Part shown: positions 11,507 to 23,062 of the stretch, piece by piece
Numbering within the stretch: position 1 is the stretch's first letter
Layout of the letters: every line of letters starts with the position of its first letter
Assembly: GCA_030562195.1 (NCBI GenBank)
Contig: JAUJPP010000005.1
Coordinates: 24,725,106 to 24,789,105 of the forward strand
Reading direction: 5' to 3'
Length of the DNA: 64,000 nucleotides
Source of the DNA: Nipponacmea schrenckii
Taxonomy: Eukaryota > Mollusca > Gastropoda > Lottiidae
Notes under the pieces: generated by a model
Databases searched by the model: none
Seen by the model: the letters and a program-made list of their open reading frames with translations, nothing else
Told to the model about the DNA's origin: nothing
Position numbers and translations under genes: made by a program

Positions 11507-11850
11507 ACTGTCTACTTACCACAACTATTTCTTTACCAGAGCCTCTACTTACCACAACTGTAGCTGTACCAGAGCATCTACTTACCACAACTGTAGCTGT
11601 ACCAGAGCATCTACTTACCACAACTATTTCTGAAACGGAGCCTTTACTTACCACAACTATTTCTTTATCAGAGCCTCTACTTACCACAACTGTAGCTGTA
11701 CCAGAGCATCTACTTACAACAACTGTAGCTGTACCAGAGCCTCTACTTACCACAACTATAGCTGTACCAGAGCTTCTACTTACAACAACTGTAGCTGTAC
11801 CAGAGCATCCACACCACAACTGAGGAAATGAGCCTCTATTTACCACAACT
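11507..11850 (+). repeat. 33-bp minisatellite, about 10 copies
   Basis: Units built on 'ctacttaccacaactgtagc' recur every 33 bp, starting a few bases after the recombinase stop codon (11498-11500). The unit length is a multiple of three. One + frame is open from 11497 to 11823 and would read as PEHLLTTTVAV-type 11-residue repeats. A - frame is also open across the array. Units differ mainly at 'gcatct' versus 'gcctct' and 'gtagctgta' versus 'atttcttta'. It lies in the 3' untranslated region of the recombinase gene as modelled. Confidence 0.9.
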
Positions 11851-14502
11851 ATTACTGTACCAGGAATACTAAATTCCTTCATTCAAAATATTTAAGATTT
11901 AAGCCAAAATTGAATGTAATCAGCAAATCAGAAAAAAATAACTAACTTCATAAATCAATATCTTTTCATTTCCATATAGCCATTTTCTATCACCACTCAC
12001 CTTTGTTATGTTGCAAACTTGTAAACCTTTGATTGCCATTCACTGTTTGAAGTGACTGAATCAACGGATGATTAAACATCAATCATTGCAAAATTCGAAA
12101 TTTATTTTTCAATTAAGGCAAAGTTTAGCCTATATCATTATAAACATAACTATAAGCCATCCCTCGCCTCGCCCATGTTGACTATGAAAACCCTGTTTAT
12201 ACCATCTAAAACTGTATTAATATCATTCAGAGCTTTCTACCAGTTTTATCAGATAGATAGATCATACAAATTCAATCTGCAAGTTGAACTTATGATGTCA
12301 TACCAAACAAATTATGGTCATATAATGCTTAACTACACGAAAGGACATAATTTCCACAAAATTTGACTTTAATATACGAATGAACCTATAACCTCACAAG
12401 TCTGGTGTGTAGAAGTATGTCTGAATGGCAGAATGAGTTTGTTGGTCTAAGGGTGACAATCAGACAACAATAAATAAAAGAGGTATAATACATTATTTGT
12501 GAGGTTGCATATATATAATATATATGTATTGTCATAAGTGCGTATTATATTAACACTAATGAGGTATATCTGTAAACTTTCAGATCGATCGAAATAAAAA
12601 TGTAGAAGTTGAAAAAACGCAAAAATTAAAATTAAAAAAGTCAGCGACAAAGTTCAAAATTTTGAAAGTTTGAAAGTGCTATCTTTTTCACAAAGATTAA
12701 AAGTAATAAACAAAAAAAACCATTTCAAAAACAAAGCAGTACGTTCGATAGAACGCACTGCAATAAGCAGTATTGAAACAGCATAGATTAACATCAAATA
12801 CATACAACAATACATACCTACTATGGTCCATGGACGAACAGTTTACATATTTTCATGTAGAATAGCTTGTATTGAACATATCATAGATTGGCACCAAATA
12901 CCACTTTATCTACCTATAAAATAGTAACCCGTCTTCGTTTATGACATATCATCTCTAGATATGTTTGAATATTGTTGACAGACAATAGTAGAAATAATTA
13001 AATACCCCATAACTACTATGGTCAGTCAACGAACAGTTTACATAATTACAAGTAGAATAGTGTGTAGGTTTTGTTATATGCGTCTCACCAAAATGGTAAA
13101 CCTACCAAGACGCTCCTCCCCGTATATAAAAGACAGACATACAGGGCGAGATGAAAGACATTTAATGAGGACGATTAACAGAAAATACAGAGATGCAAAT
13201 TGTAAAAATTATGGTAATACTGAAGAATCATGAGAAAACACATAAGCAATTGGCCTAAAAAGTGATATTTTGACTGTCAAAGTCACAGCTGGGCGAAACC
13301 ATTATGAAGTGTGTGTCACACAGTGGACTAGTCCAAAATGCCAGGACAGAAATGAGCAAGTTTAAAGTACTTATTACGTATTTCGACTTTGTTCGAAAAC
13401 GTATTGTAAACGTTCGGATTATTGCAGTGTGTTCTGTCGAACACACTGCTTTGTTTTCGTAATTTTTAAAAATTATGATTTTGTAATGAGTATTCTGCAG
13501 TAACTATAATAGTTACAACAACATTTTCAACGCCCTAGATACTCATTTTTGGTCTATTACTGAATGAATATAAATTGTAACGTTTTTGCTAAACCGGAAG
13601 TGCAAAATTAAAAACTGTTTAAGAAACAGAAAATTGGTCATTGAAGGCGCGTTTTTTGATTCAATTTTGCTCAGATTTTCAATTTAAAATCTTGCTCGAA
13701 TATCTAATATTAAAATTCGAATTTCAAAAATTCATAGAATACATTTTTGACCCGAATTGTGCCAATTTTCTATTTCCTCGTGTATTTGTCCGATTGATTT
13801 GAAATTTATTGTGCTAAAACAGGTCACAAAAGAAAACAGTTTTACTCAAACAAAATTGTTGATAGTTTGGCCGCAAATTTGATATGACCAACTTTTGTAA
13901 AAATCAAAATGGGGCCTCAGGGTTAAATCTGAGTTGTGTGATATTTGTATTTCTGGTAACTACAGTCGATTGCGCAAAAAAGTATGGGAAGGAATTTTTG
14001 AATTTTGATTTTGCTTTTTTGAAATTTCCGGTTGAATTTTTCAGTAATTGTTAAAATTTTCAAGGCTCATACTTTGTGACCTTGACCTTTGAAGACATCG
14101 AGGCCTGAATACAAGATATACCTCTTGATCAAATCTATCCAATGTTATGTTCATTTTTGTTCTCCTATGTTTACTTCCGGTTTTATAGCTCTCCGAAAGT
14201 AGTCATAATCCACGTTTTGTTATAAATATCAACCGTTTCAACCAACGTTGATAAGGGAGGTAATTTGATCTTTGCGAAATACAAAAAAAATAAGGAAATG
14301 GTAAATCTATTTAATCAAGCCAACTGAGAATTATTCTAATAATTTAAGAATATTGTTAACAAAATACTGCTTATAATGGTTAGATTCAATGAATGTATTT
14401 CATATGTATTTTAAAATATCTTTTTATTTTTACCACTCATAACTTTTACAAAAAACTATGATATTGAATTAATTTTTTTGTTTGGAATATACTAAATATG
14501 AT
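11851..14502. other. AT-rich sequence without a recognised gene
   Basis: No coding domain seen on either strand. It contains a palindrome-ended element (12727-13457) and runs of 'aaaatt'-type words with 'ccggaagt' motifs (13593-14190) that look like decayed repeats. It ends at the left LTR of the BEL/Pao element. Confidence 0.5.
12727..13457. mobile_element. Small non-autonomous element with palindromic inverted ends
   Basis: Positions 12727-12764 (aaaacaaagcagtacgttcg...) are the inverted complement of 13421-13457 with a few mismatches. Each arm is itself nearly palindromic: gcagtgtgttc ... gaacacactgc on the right. Inside, 'ctactatggtc' followed by 'gaacagtttacat' recurs near 12820-12850 and 13010-13040, an internal direct repeat of about 190 bp. 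No coding capacity and no clear target duplication, so the superfamily is unassigned. Confidence 0.55.
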
Positions 14503-15060
14503 TGTCCCGATATCCAGGCAGTCATCAGGACATTGCCACGTATTGAGACGCGGGGATATGTAGATAATAAAATAGTTCATATTAGATCAGGTTTATTTAT
14601 CATGAATGTCACATGTTTACAGGAACGGCTTATATAACACAGTTTAAATTAGCCTATATTATTGATAAATCGAAGATCCGCAAAATGAGGAATGATAACT
14701 GTCAACTGACAATAATCGTCAACCGTCAACCGGTTAGAAAAAACAGTTCCTGATTGTAACTTCCTAACTGCTGTCAAACCAACAGACTCTCAAACGAGTT
14801 TTATAATATATTTTTAAAGTTTTAGAGCATCCATGTGCTTTTCTTTTTTAACAGGAAGTCCTAATAATAATACAGGAACATAAGTCTTTTCTATCAAGTC
14901 TTAAAATTCAATACAAAAAGACAGTATAAAAAGACAAGATTATCCAGAACAATTGGACTCAGACAACAAATATTGTCCTACATTTAAATTTCAATATTGG
15001 AACCAGACCACACAAAACTTTAATACATTAAAATGAACATAAACTTAAATGGTAGCCACA
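14503..15060 (-). repeat. 3' LTR of BEL/Pao element
   Basis: On the + strand it runs from TGTCCCGATATCC to GGTAGCCACA, so in element orientation it is TGTGGCTACC...ATCGGGACA with canonical TG...CA ends. It matches 22494-23062 closely with several small indels, for example loss of short pieces of a 'gtcaaccg' run. The G-rich purine run expected before a 3' LTR is represented by 15061-15068 read on the - strand. Confidence 0.92.
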
Positions 15061-15172
15061 CCAGCCCCTACATAAAAATCCTTAAGGGCGTTTTTATGTA
15101 ATCACAAAGTAAAAAAAGGCTACCATAACTGGTAAACAAATATATATTGAACTAATTTAACTTATGGGTCTA

Positions 15173-15664
15173 TTAATCATGTAATTCCAGTAAACAAATT
15201 TTAGTTACTGGACGAGTTAATATTATACTAGAATCATTAGATTCTTTACAACGAGATCGTTTAGCATTTGTAGCCACAGTAGAGGCAGTTTTAATCTTCA
15301 CAGTTCGTACCAATCCGTCATCTGATTTAATTACATCAACAATGCGGGCGAGCGGCCATTGACCTCTGGGAAACTTACTGTCTGCAAGAAGAACAATATC
15401 TCCAATCTTTACGTTGTTACGTTTAATCTGCCATTTACTTCTTTCAATTAAAGAAGGGATGTACTCTTTGATCCATCTGCACCAGAATATATTAGTAAGG
15501 TATTGCGCTTGGCGCCACTTTCTCCTTAAGTAGAGGTCCTTTACGTCGAAAATACCTGGTGGTAAACTTGATGATGTAGATCTAAGATGTAGTAAATGGT
15601 TAGGTGTAAGTGGTGCTTCATCTGAAACATCATCACTTACTCGTGTTAGTGGTCTGTTGTTCAA
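15173..15664 (-). pseudogene. BEL/Pao integrase C-terminal domain
   Basis: 163 residues, beginning NNRPLTRVSDD and continuing with LTPNHLL, VGDIVLLAD, GQWPLARI and a final KICLLELHD. This is the C-terminal region (DUF5641-like) that follows the integrase core in Pao elements. It is displaced by one frameshift from the core at about 15664. The stop at 15173 is about 110 bp before the 3' LTR. Confidence 0.88.
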
Positions 15665-16608
15665 AATAAAACTTCAGCCATAACTGTAGACAAAACCTCG
15701 TCAGTTACTAACTGGGAACCTATTACTGAACGTGCAACCTGTTTTACCGAACGAACCAAGCGTTCCCATTCGCCACCCATGTGACTGGCTGCTGGTGGGT
15801 TAAATGACCACTTAATATTTTTATCAATACAAAAATTATTAAACTTAGACTGATTAAAGGATAAAATAGATTCAGACAATTCTTTATTTGCCTTTGTAAA
15901 GTTAGTACCGTTATCGCTTCTTATTTCTTCAGGATAACCTCTCAAGCTTATAAAGCGTCTAAGACAATTGATAACAGAGTCAGTGTCAAGGGAATGTGCT
16001 ATCTCGATGTGGACTGCACGGGTAGTATAGCAAGTTATAAGACAACCATATCTTTTGACGGTACTTCTTCCCTGTTTGACCAAAAGAGGTCCAAAATAAT
16101 CGATTCCAACATAACTGAAGGGGGGTTTATCTGGTGTAAGACGTTGCTCAGGTAAATTAGCCATAAACTGTTCCTCAGTAGCTTTAGACCTCCGTTGACA
16201 GATTATACACCTACTGACAACTTTACGAACTGCCGATCTACCTTTAAGTATCCAATATTTACACCTCAAAGAAGACAACACAGATTCTTGACCTAAATGA
16301 CCTACATCAAAATGATGCGACCTAATGATCAAGTCTGTTACATGGTTTTTATATGGTAATATAAGTGGATGCTTCAATTCACCATCAATAGGACCTTTAT
16401 CAAGCCTTCCACCAACTCCTCAGTAGTCGATCTTTAACTTGAGGATCTAACCTTTTTAAACAGGATTCCTTATCACCACCAGGAAATGATTTGGATTGTA
16501 CAATTTTTATAATATCAAATTCAGCTGCTCTAACTTCATCAACTGACAACTTCGACTCAAATTTAAAATCCTTTCTTAAAACTTTACAACGAAGATATTT
16601 TTTAACTC
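15661..16608 (-). pseudogene. BEL/Pao integrase, zinc-binding and catalytic part
   Basis: The segment from 16608 to 16400 continues pol after the nested element. A frameshift near 16415-16425 leads into the 16377-15661 frame. That frame has an HHCC zinc region (HH...CIICQRR) and an integrase core with Asp in GIDYFGPL, Asp in SDNGTNF and Glu in GGEWERL, all three catalytic positions present. The frame ends at TGA (15661-15663) where a second frameshift separates the C-terminus. Homologous elements encode this as one polyprotein, so the breaks are mutations. Confidence 0.9.
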
Positions 16609-16612
16609 TTAA

Positions 16613-17680
16613 GGGGGTTGGCAACCCTAAACCTATGTACAAAAAATAGACGATTTCAACCACTTCTTTTCCACCTATCTGAAATATTTAAAAATCAATG
16701 GAAAGAGGGGACTTTCAGCTATCCAAAAATATAAAATTTATTTCTTTATGACATTTCAACTTTAAGAAATCGGGTATGAAAGATGAACGAAAAAAACGTC
16801 AATTATTCCCTTAAAATTAGCATATCTACTAGGCTATTTAATATAGAAGGTTGAAATTTTGCACAACGCAAGTCTACATGTATCTCTACAAAATTACGTT
16901 GGCTTTTTGGAAAATTTTGTTTTGTTTTGAAGATATTGATAGAAATCAAAATTTTGCGAGTGCATTTACGAAAAATTGAATTTTTAAAAAACTATTCATT
17001 TTATAAAAAAAAAGCCAACGTAAAGTTATAGAGGACATCGTAAGCTTTAGTTGAAGCCAAAGTTTGTAAAAATCGGATAAATCGTAAGCGAGATATGCTT
17101 TTGGAAAAATGGCATTTTTTTTCAACATTTTGCAAACACATGTAAACCTTACGTAATTAACGATCATGTGGTTAAAAGATTGTCTTTCATGCTGTAGAAA
17201 TCTTTAAGCACCTTTTAGGCATCGATATGCACCGATATCCACATAATTGGAGTGCTAAAACAATGGATTAGCACATGTCAAAACCCTTCCACCCACCAAT
17301 CATAAAATTTTCTTTGTTTACATGTGACGTAATGATTATGGGACATCACGTGACTTCTGGATTCCCCCGATACACAAACTCTTACTTCGCGTGCCGATAT
17401 TAACAATAACTGACCGGCAAACGTAGAGAATGTTTATTTAGCCGATGACGTTGTAATCAAAAATGTCAACTGACAACGTAATTTGTACGTCTACATAGAG
17501 GAATACCCCGTTTTGTTCTATAAATAGATTATCTTCACGGACGGATATCAGACGAACTACTGAAGCGATTGAGCTAAAATTTTTACTAGATGAGTTTCTT
17601 TTAATGCCAAATAGAATGGATATAAAATTAATACGTTTCTTGATTGAAATACACTTCGAACGATAAGGTTGTCAACCCCC
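16613..17680. mobile_element. TTAA-flanked non-autonomous DNA element nested in BEL/Pao pol
   Basis: Inverted ends GGGGGTTGGCAACC (left) and GGTTGTCAACCCCC (right) are bounded by TTAA at 16609-16612 and 17681-17684. Taking out 1072 bp, the element plus one TTAA, makes the flanking retrotransposon frame continuous, which fixes the boundaries. A TTAA target suggests piggyBac-like or Kolobok-like elements. A TA target with one more terminal base would also fit the sequence because TTAA is palindromic. The interior is AT-rich with no coding domain. Confidence 0.85.
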
Positions 17681-17816
17681 TTAACATTAAAGCAAATATT
17701 CTCTTTAATTTTGACCATGAAGAAAATCTTTCGAACAACTTATCAAAAATATCTCTTTCTTCTATATCATTGGTGACATAAATTTGCACTTCCTTTCTAA
17801 CTTCAGGATCTGTGTC

Positions 17817-18467
17817 TTATAAATCTGGAATACTTATTCTTTCTGGCCAAAACTCTTCTTCTCTTCGTAAAAATTCTGGTCCATGTATCCACCTAGGGTT
17901 CTTTAGCATAGCACGTAGTTTAAGTCCTTTAGACCCATCATCAGCTGGGTTAACATCACGGTTAACATATCTCCATTCGCAAACTTCTGAACCAATGTGA
18001 ATTACTGTAAGTCTATTTGATTCAAATGTATGAAACCTCTTCGATTCGTTTTGGATACATTTTAGTACCGACATAGAATCTGTCCAAAAGGTTACACTGG
18101 TAATAGGTAAATCAATTTCATCTTCGATGACCTTCCGCATCTTTACAGATATAACTGCTGCTGACAATTTTAAACGTGGAATTGAAATCTCACGTATTGG
18201 AGCTAGTCTGCATTTCCTATAGACGAAGGCACAATGAATGTGATTTCCACCGAATCTTAAATATGCAACAGATGAGTATCCTACTCTTGAGGCGTCGGAA
18301 AATATATGTAGTTGAATGTCGTCACAGGCTTCAGCTAACTTTGGCTTAATACAACGATCCACTGTAATAGAGCTCAAACCAGCAAGATCTTCTAACCAAC
18401 GATTCCATTCAAGTTTGTTTTCAATACTTATTTCATCATCCCATCCTAGTTTCTTTCGGCTCAACAT
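17817..18467 (-). pseudogene. BEL/Pao RNase H segment
   Basis: 216 residues in the same frame as the upstream gag-pro-RT frame, separated from it only by one TAG codon. It contains an RNase H-like segment (HIFSDASRVGYSSVAYLR, FWTDSMSVLKCI, then VNPADDGSKG). It ends with another in-frame stop (TAA at 17817-17819), after which the same frame continues with pol-like sequence until the nested element at 17680. It is a continuation of the same polyprotein, not a separate gene. Confidence 0.88.
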
Positions 18468-21400
18468 CTACAGGATGAGTTTTGCCTTCATTATAAACGG
18501 CGCAATAAAACCAATAGGGTCGAATAATGAATACACCACTGATAAAATCCCACGTCTTGTGGATGCAATATTTGATGAATATAAAAGTTTTTCACTGGCT
18601 TCCCAAAGAAAAGTATCGGATTCTGTGTCCCATTTTAGTCCAAGGGCACTGTGGGTAGGCAAATCCGTATTCAAATCAACAATCGCTTTGACTCTTTCTT
18701 CTTCAGGTATCAATTTTAATAGTTCTCTAGAATTGCTGCACCATTTGGTCAGTCGAAATCCGCAAGTGGATAACAAATTAGACAGTTCATGATACAATTT
18801 CAAAGCTGTTTCTGTTGAATCAACTGACTTCATTAGGTCATCAACATACATATTATTCTTCACCGACTTCACACTTTCTTGATCATATTCACTACCAAAA
18901 AGATCTGCACATCTTTTCACACAAAAATTTGCAACAGCAGGAGAAGATGTAGCACCAAATATATGCTTCTTCATCCGGTATTCTTCTACATCACCATGTT
19001 CATAATCACCATTCGTCCACCATAAAAATCGTAATGCATCAGTGTCCTTAGGCTCCACACTAACTTGGTGAAAATGGGCTTCAATATCTGCCGTAAACCC
19101 GACATAACCCTGCCTAAATCTAAACAAAACACCAATTAACAAATTAGACAAATCTGGACCCTGTAATAACTGACTATTTAACGAAGTATTATGAAACTTG
19201 GCGGCACAATCAAAGACAACTCGGACCTTTTCTGGCTTTAATGGATGAGTTACAGGATGATGTGGTAAGTACCATATAGGCCTATCTTTAATGTGTATAT
19301 ATTCAGGTGATATCTTTTCTGCATGTCCTTTGATTAGGTAATCATTGATTGTAGTCTGGTACTTGTCAAACAATTCAGGATTCTTTTTAAACCTTCTTGA
19401 TAATCCATCTAGTCTATTTGCAGCTAAAACTCTATTGTTAGGTAAAAATGGTGGGCTATTCCGCCAGGGTAAAGCAACTTGAAAATGACCATCTATTAAC
19501 TTTGAACTTCCTTCGATTAAACTCAAAGCTCTCCTGTCCTCAATAGAATAACCAACTTTACTTTCCACTTCTAGGTCACCAAAATCCGTGTTCCATAATC
19601 TTGTTAGCTGCTGCTTCAGACTATCTTGATCAACAACTTGACTATCCACCTTCAAAAAATTAACAGAAAAATCTTTAGTACAAATTTGACCCATAGGACC
19701 TAATACCATCCAACCTAAACTATACTTAATAGCAATAGGATCCTTTTCATCTCCTTGTCTAAAATCTAACGGAATAAATAAACTGGGCTTCTCCCTTACT
19801 CCTATAAGCAATGTTACTTCATTCCAATCAAAATCTGGAAATTCAATATCACTCAAATGTGAAAACCTTTTCAAATCCTCAACTTTAGGAATTGATGAAT
19901 TAGCTATTGGCAAAGAAGAGACAGTCCTAACATTATCAAAATTAACAACAGTTTCACCATCTAATGATTCGACTACAAAATCCACCAATTCACTGTCAAC
20001 TTCCTGTGAACCAGTTATACCAGTTAAAGTAAACGAACTCTTCTTCCCAAATATATTTAACTTATCAACTGCTTTCTGTAAAACTAAAGTTATCTCTGAC
20101 CCAGTGTCCTGCAAAGCATAAGTATACTTAACAACATTACCACCCTTCTTTCTAACCTTAACTGGAATAATACCAATAGCAATACGACTGTTACCAGCCC
20201 CAGTAGCTGCAGTAACAGTAGCCACAGAAACATCTGGAATACCATGTAATAAAGTATTGTGGTCGACGCCATCACATACCCTACATTTAAAATTAGATTT
20301 ATCACAAATCTTCCCAGAATGCTTATTTAAACAAACAAGACAAAGTTCAGCTTTTTTAACATAATCAAAACGTTCCTTTGTGTTAAACTCTAAAAACTTA
20401 GAACATCTCCAAATGGGATGTGAAGAAGAACATAAACTACAGTTGCTTCTCTTTGAAGGAGTATTAAATGTCTTTTTGCTATCATTATTGTTAGAAGCTT
20501 TAGTGTACATAAATGTTCTTGGTTTGGAACCTTTGTTAAAACCTTTCTTAGAATCACTACTATTGTGGTCTGGTTTTCTATTATAGTTTGACAAATCTTC
20601 TCCGAACTCATTATTGACTAAACTAGCTCTTTCTTTCACAAAGTACAAAAAGTCTACAAATTTCGGTCTTCCACCAGACTTAATTATTCTACCAGCTATT
20701 TCAGTCCATTTAGCACGAAGAAATAAAGGTAACTTCCTATTAAGTTCTATCAATGTACTCATATGATTTAAATCCTGGGTATATTCGTCACCCATTCCAG
20801 TAAGGATTCGTAAAGTTATTTCTAATTGTCTCACAAAAGTCAATAGATTAGCTCCATCAGGATTTTTAACAGGAGACAAGTTAGCTAATTTAAGCATATG
20901 AGCTTTTGCAATGATATGCGGCAAACCAAAGTTTTCACGCAAAGTTTCTTTAGCGGTTTTATATGCTATGTCACTAGGTAAATTTACACAGCTTTCTATA
21001 GCTTCCCTGGCTTTTCCGGAACAGTGTTGTATCAAAAGTTGCAACCTGCGCGACTCTTCTGGATTACCATCCTCCAGCAAAGTTTCAAAGCCACGAATAA
21101 AATTCACATACTCCAAAGGTTCCCCATTGAATACTTTATACTCCAATTTTGGCGTTGAAACAACCTGACACAGTTTTTGCACTAAATGTTCTGTAGTATA
21201 TTTAATGTCACCATTAGGAGTGCTACTAGGTGCTAATTGAGGAACATGATTGCGATTTACATCATAAATAGATTGTGAATTTTGACTCTGAGGTGGAATT
21301 ACATGACTAATTGGAAAATTACTACAATAGGTTACAGCATTTGTATTACTATTTGGCATATAAGGTACACCATTTGACACAAAATTATTATTTGGCACAT

Positions 21401-22403
21401 AAGTTGCGGCATTTGACACAAAATTATTATTTGGCATATAAGTTGCAGCATTTGGCACAAAATTATTATTTGGCATATTATCTGGCAAAGTAAAGGAATA
21501 CAAATCATCAGCCTTTAAGGGTGATTTAAATGAATGAGAATTTGCAGGCAAATTAACTGAGCTCGAAGGCACAAATACAGTATCATTATTAACAAATACA
21601 GTATCATTATTAACAGACACATTATCAATATGGGAATTAACAGGATAAGAAGTCAAATTGCTACTAACTAATGGAAATGTATTACCAGATACAGGTAAAG
21701 CACTTATAATATTTGCATGACTAGAAACAGGCATAGGAGTGCTATAATTAGGCACAGAAAATGAAACGTGGTTGGACACTGTCGGCCTACTAAAGGGTGA
21801 GCTTATGCTATGACTATTAACATCATTATACAAATTTGGGTTTGCAACATTGTCTATAACATCAACATGTTTTTCTTCTGGGTTCCCCATAGAATGGCTA
21901 AATTCTTCAAAGTCTGCTTGCTGTTGGATTGACAAACTAATCTTGGCTTCTTCAACCTCCAACTGAGCTTCCAACATTCTCCTTTCATTAGCAATGGCAA
22001 TTTCTTTCATCGACAAATCATGCATAACCTTAACATGCTCTTCTCTCTTTTGGGCAATTTCTAACTTTTCCTTCTTTCTTAAGTAAGAATTAGTTGACAC
22101 ACTGCTACCATGATAACTACCCTCAAATATTGTTGGTCTATGACTTGATTTGTTTTTAGCACTTTTATACGAATTGTAGTGTTTATCACATTGTGATTTC
22201 TTGAACACAATATTAACATATTCAGGATTTGATGGCGATGCACTATCCTTTTCAATTGTATCCACCAGAGTTTTCCAATAACGTTGTAAAACATCATATT
22301 TATGGTCAATGTCAATAAATTCTTCATTATTGGAAATTAAAAGTGTTATTTCTTCACACAGTCTATAAACAGTAGAAAACAAAAATGGAAGTTCCACTGA
22401 CAT
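18468..22403 (-). pseudogene. BEL/Pao gag-protease-reverse transcriptase open frame
   Basis: Open for 1311 residues from the ATG at 22403. The N-terminal part has a coiled-coil-like charged segment and an Asn/Ser/Pro-rich linker with internal repeats. From about residue 418 comes the gag-like domain of Pao elements (DUF1759 type). A CX2CX4HX4C-like zinc knuckle lies near residue 655 (CSLCSSSHPIWRC), an aspartic protease motif (DTGSE) near 767, and the reverse transcriptase with YVDD near 1187 (18837-18850). It ends with the start of the Pao peptidase-associated region, where a TAG codon is followed at once by a Met codon in the same frame. That stop appears to interrupt the ancestral polyprotein. 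The gene is described here as a broken copy. Confidence 0.9.
21340..21480 (-). repeat. Tandem repeats coding for Asn-rich gag linker
   Basis: Units of about 42-45 bp with 'aaattattatttggcata' recur about four times. On the - strand they encode PNNNFVSNAATY-type repeats in the gag linker. A second short tandem lies at about 21570-21620 (VNNDTVF repeated). These keep the reading frame and look like recent slippage duplications. Confidence 0.8.
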
Positions 22404-22493
22404 CTCAATTTATAAACAATAATGTCATTCAAATTCAAAATATTAAAAGTCACTCACAGAAGAGGATGTTTTTTCTAACTTAATGTCCCGATA

Positions 22494-23062
22494 TCCAGGC
22501 AGTCATCAGGACATTGCCACGTATTGAGACGCGGGGATATGTAGATAATAAAATAGTTCATAATAGATCAGGTTTATTTATCATGAATGTCACATGTTTA
22601 CAGGAACGGCTTATATAACACAGTTTAAATTAGCCTATATTATTAATAAACCGGATAAATCGAAGATCCGCATAATGAGGAATGATAACTGTCAACTGAC
22701 AATCAATAATCGTCAACCGTCAACCGTCAACCGGTTAGAAAAAACAGTTCCTGATTGTAACTTCCTAACTGCTGTCAAACCAACAGACTCTCAAACGAGT
22801 TTTATAATATATTTTTAAAGTTTTAGAGCATCCATGTGCTTTTCTATTTTAACAGGAAGTCCTAATAATAATACAGGAACATAAGTCTTTTCTATCAAGT
22901 CTTAAAATTCAATACAAAAAGACAGTATAAAAAGACAAGATTATCCAAAACAATTGGACTCAGACAACAAATATTGTCCTACATTTAAATTTCAATATTG
23001 GAACCAGACCACACAAAAACTTTAATACATTAAAATGAACATAAACTTAAATGGTAGCCACA
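22494..23062 (-). repeat. 5' LTR of BEL/Pao element
   Basis: Second LTR copy, 569 bp, followed in element orientation by a short leader of about 90 bp before the gag start at 22403. No obvious tRNA primer-binding site beginning TGG is seen next to it. It contains a short tandem run of 'gtcaaccg' that is longer than in the other LTR. Confidence 0.92.

Larger units (their letters stand above)
14503..23062 (-). mobile_element. BEL/Pao LTR retrotransposon, degenerate
   Basis: Two LTRs of 558 and 569 bp enclose a minus-strand gag-pro-RT-RNase H-integrase region, in the domain order typical of BEL/Pao. Protein remnants are long and easy to recognise. The pol region has two in-frame stop codons (about 18468 and 17817), two frameshifts (near 16415 and 15664) and a nested 1.07-kb DNA element. 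No 5-bp target duplication is visible: the flanks are ATGAT on the left and CTTCA on the right. The copy is therefore inactive as assembled but not very old. Confidence 0.93.

Noticed and set aside
11487..11882. 131-codon minus frame over the minisatellite
   Set aside because: Open because the 33-bp unit has no stop in that frame; Ser/Val repeat with no start context or domain.
20090..20611. Open frames opposite or out of phase with BEL/Pao gag-pol (20090-20305, 20380-20586, 20390-20611, 18316-18792, 17812-18000, 20911-21168, 22079-22327)
   Set aside because: Shadows of the real minus-strand pol frame; no domain of their own.
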